64,000 bases of DNA from Aurantimonas marianensis (GTDB lineage: Bacteria > Pseudomonadota > Alphaproteobacteria > Rhizobiales > Rhizobiaceae): NCBI RefSeq assembly GCF_024195285.1, contig NZ_JALHBS010000007.1:1-64000 (forward strand), in the 5' to 3' direction. The notes beneath the pieces were generated by a model. That model was given only the letters and a program-made list of their open reading frames with translations, did not search any database and was not told where the DNA came from. The first letter of the stretch is position 1, and each line of letters begins with the position of its first letter. Of the stretch, positions 63,144 through 64,000 are shown in pieces. The translations under genes were made by a program, and so were the position numbers.

Positions 63144-64000
63144 ATGGATTTGACATCAGCCGTGTTCCGGTTCGCGCCCAGTCCGAATGGGGAACTGCAT
63201 CTCGGCCATGCCTATTCGGCGCTGCTCAACCACAAGATGGCGCGCGAGGCCGGCGCGACATTCCTCCTGCGCATCGAGGATATCGATCGGGCCCGCTGCA
63301 CCAAGGCCTACGAGCAGCAGCTCGAGGACGATCTGTTCTTTCTCGGGGTCGACTGGGACGCGGCGCCGCGCCGGCAGTCGGAGCATTTTCCCGACTACGC
63401 CGCAGCGCTAGAAGCCTTGGCCGACGAGGAACTGATCTATCCGGCTTTCATGTCGCGCGGCGACATCCGCGTCCATGCCGAGCGCCACATCGAGGAAACC
63501 GGCGAGCCCTGGCCGCATGATCCCGATGGGGCGCCGCTCTATCCCGGTCTCGACCGCAAGCTGTCGACGCGCGAGCGCGAGCGGAAGATGAGCGACGGCG
63601 AACGGTTCGCCTGGCGGCTCGACATGGAGGCGGCGGTCGAACGGGTGCCGGCGCTGACCTTTACCGAGACCGGGCGTTCGCACGAGGGTGTCAGCGGCGA
63701 GATCGCCGCGCGGCCGCTCGAGTGGGGCGACGTGGTGCTCGGCCGCATGGAGATGCCGACCAGCTATCATCTGGCCGTCGTCGTCGACGACGCGCTGCAG
63801 GGCATCACCGACGTCGTCCGGGGTCAGGATCTGTTCCACGCGACCAGCGTGCATCGGCTTTTGCAGGCGCTGCTCGGCCTGCCGGCGCCGCGCTACCACC
63901 ATCATGATCTGATTCTCGGCGCCGACGGCCGCAAGCTGTCGAAGAGCGCCCGCGACACCTCGCTGAAGGCGTTGCGCGAGGCAGGGCTCGGGGTGGAAGA
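63144..64000 (+). CDS. gluQRS: Glutamyl-Q tRNA(Asp) synthetase, 3' end missing
   Basis: 285 codons are visible and the frame is still open at the window edge; family length is about 290-300, so little is missing. It has the class I catalytic core of GltX (FAPSPNGELHLGHAYSALL with HLGH at 19-22; KLSKS at 264-268) and the RIEDIDRARC segment, but is too short to carry the anticodon-binding domain. GluQRS attaches glutamate to queuosine in tRNA(Asp). ATG 63144 follows an AGGGG. Confidence 0.93.
   Translation, partial: MDLTSAVFRFAPSPNGELHLGHAYSALLNHKMAREAGATFLLRIEDIDRARCTKAYEQQLEDDLFFLGVDWDAAPRRQSEHFPDYAAALEALADEELIYPAFMSRGDIRVHAERHIEETGEPWPHDPDGAPLYPGLDRKLSTRERERKMSDGERFAWRLDMEAAVERVPALTFTETGRSHEGVSGEIAARPLEWGDVVLGRMEMPTSYHLAVVVDDALQGITDVVRGQDLFHATSVHRLLQALLGLPAPRYHHHDLILGADGRKLSKSARDTSLKALREAGLGVE

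Overview
This is one chromosomal window of a GC-rich (roughly 65 to 67 percent by eye) alphaproteobacterium. The gene set fits the order Hyphomicrobiales (Rhizobiales): fdxA next to a SUV3-like helicase and an S4-domain protein, CarD, rpmH-rnpA-yidC-engB, DUF2948-hisD-UPF0262-LMW phosphatase, an aglEFGAK-like alpha-glucoside operon facing zwf-pgl-edd, HWE-type histidine kinase signalling, and an EcfG-type promoter in front of rpoH. I cannot name a genus. No CRISPR array, insertion sequence, prophage or rRNA gene was seen.

Layout. 1-5.5 kb: SUV3-like helicase (left end cut off), S4 protein, 7Fe ferredoxin, TrkH. 5.6-9.1 kb: tRNA-Arg(CCT) and a type I secretion ATPase plus adaptor. 9.1-13.5 kb: thiamine block, with thiN divergent from a TPP riboswitch and a chain-overlapped thiB-(minicistron)-thiP-thiQ operon. 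13.7-19.2 kb: M48 lipoprotein protease, rpmH-rnpA-yidC, an unexpected Vat-like acetyltransferase, engB. 19.2-22.7 kb: ccdAB toxin-antitoxin next to LMW-PTP/UPF0262/hisD/DUF2948. 22.8-33 kb: a surface-polysaccharide island (polymerase/ligase, GT2, GT4, WecG-like GT, DUF6492, Wzx-like flippase, Tat-exported GH10 glycanase, Wzz/GumC-like copolymerase).

33-43.3 kb: alpha-glucoside uptake and hydrolysis (aglE-F-G-A-K) convergent with the Entner-Doudoroff/pentose-phosphate entry genes (edd, pgl, zwf). Imported alpha-glucosides would be split to glucose inside the cell and burned through the pathway encoded next door. The 3' end of aglE is broken by a deletion/frameshift. 43.4-50.1 kb: a light and stress block, with heme oxygenase and a bacteriophytochrome HWE kinase-REC hybrid (bphO-bphP), rpoH under a consensus EcfG (GGAAC-N16-CGTT) promoter, carD, a candidate small RNA and a Crp/Fnr regulator. 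50.2-64 kb: mostly housekeeping genes: M20 amidohydrolase, DacF-type carboxypeptidase, CobW GTPase, DUF924, BcsL-like GNAT, acyl-CoA synthetase, tRNA-Leu(CAA), DedA, DsbB, AEC transporter, DUF3095, HNH nuclease, AlkA-type glycosylase and gluQRS (right end cut off).

The most interesting part is the 43.4-49.3 kb block. A red-light receptor with its own chromophore enzyme and an HWE kinase (the kinase class that feeds the general stress response) sits beside an rpoH carrying the general-stress promoter. A few kb further on is an intergenic candidate sRNA with a near-consensus version of the same promoter and an intrinsic terminator. That these form one light-to-stress circuit is inference. The promoter, hairpins and domain motifs are read directly from the sequence.
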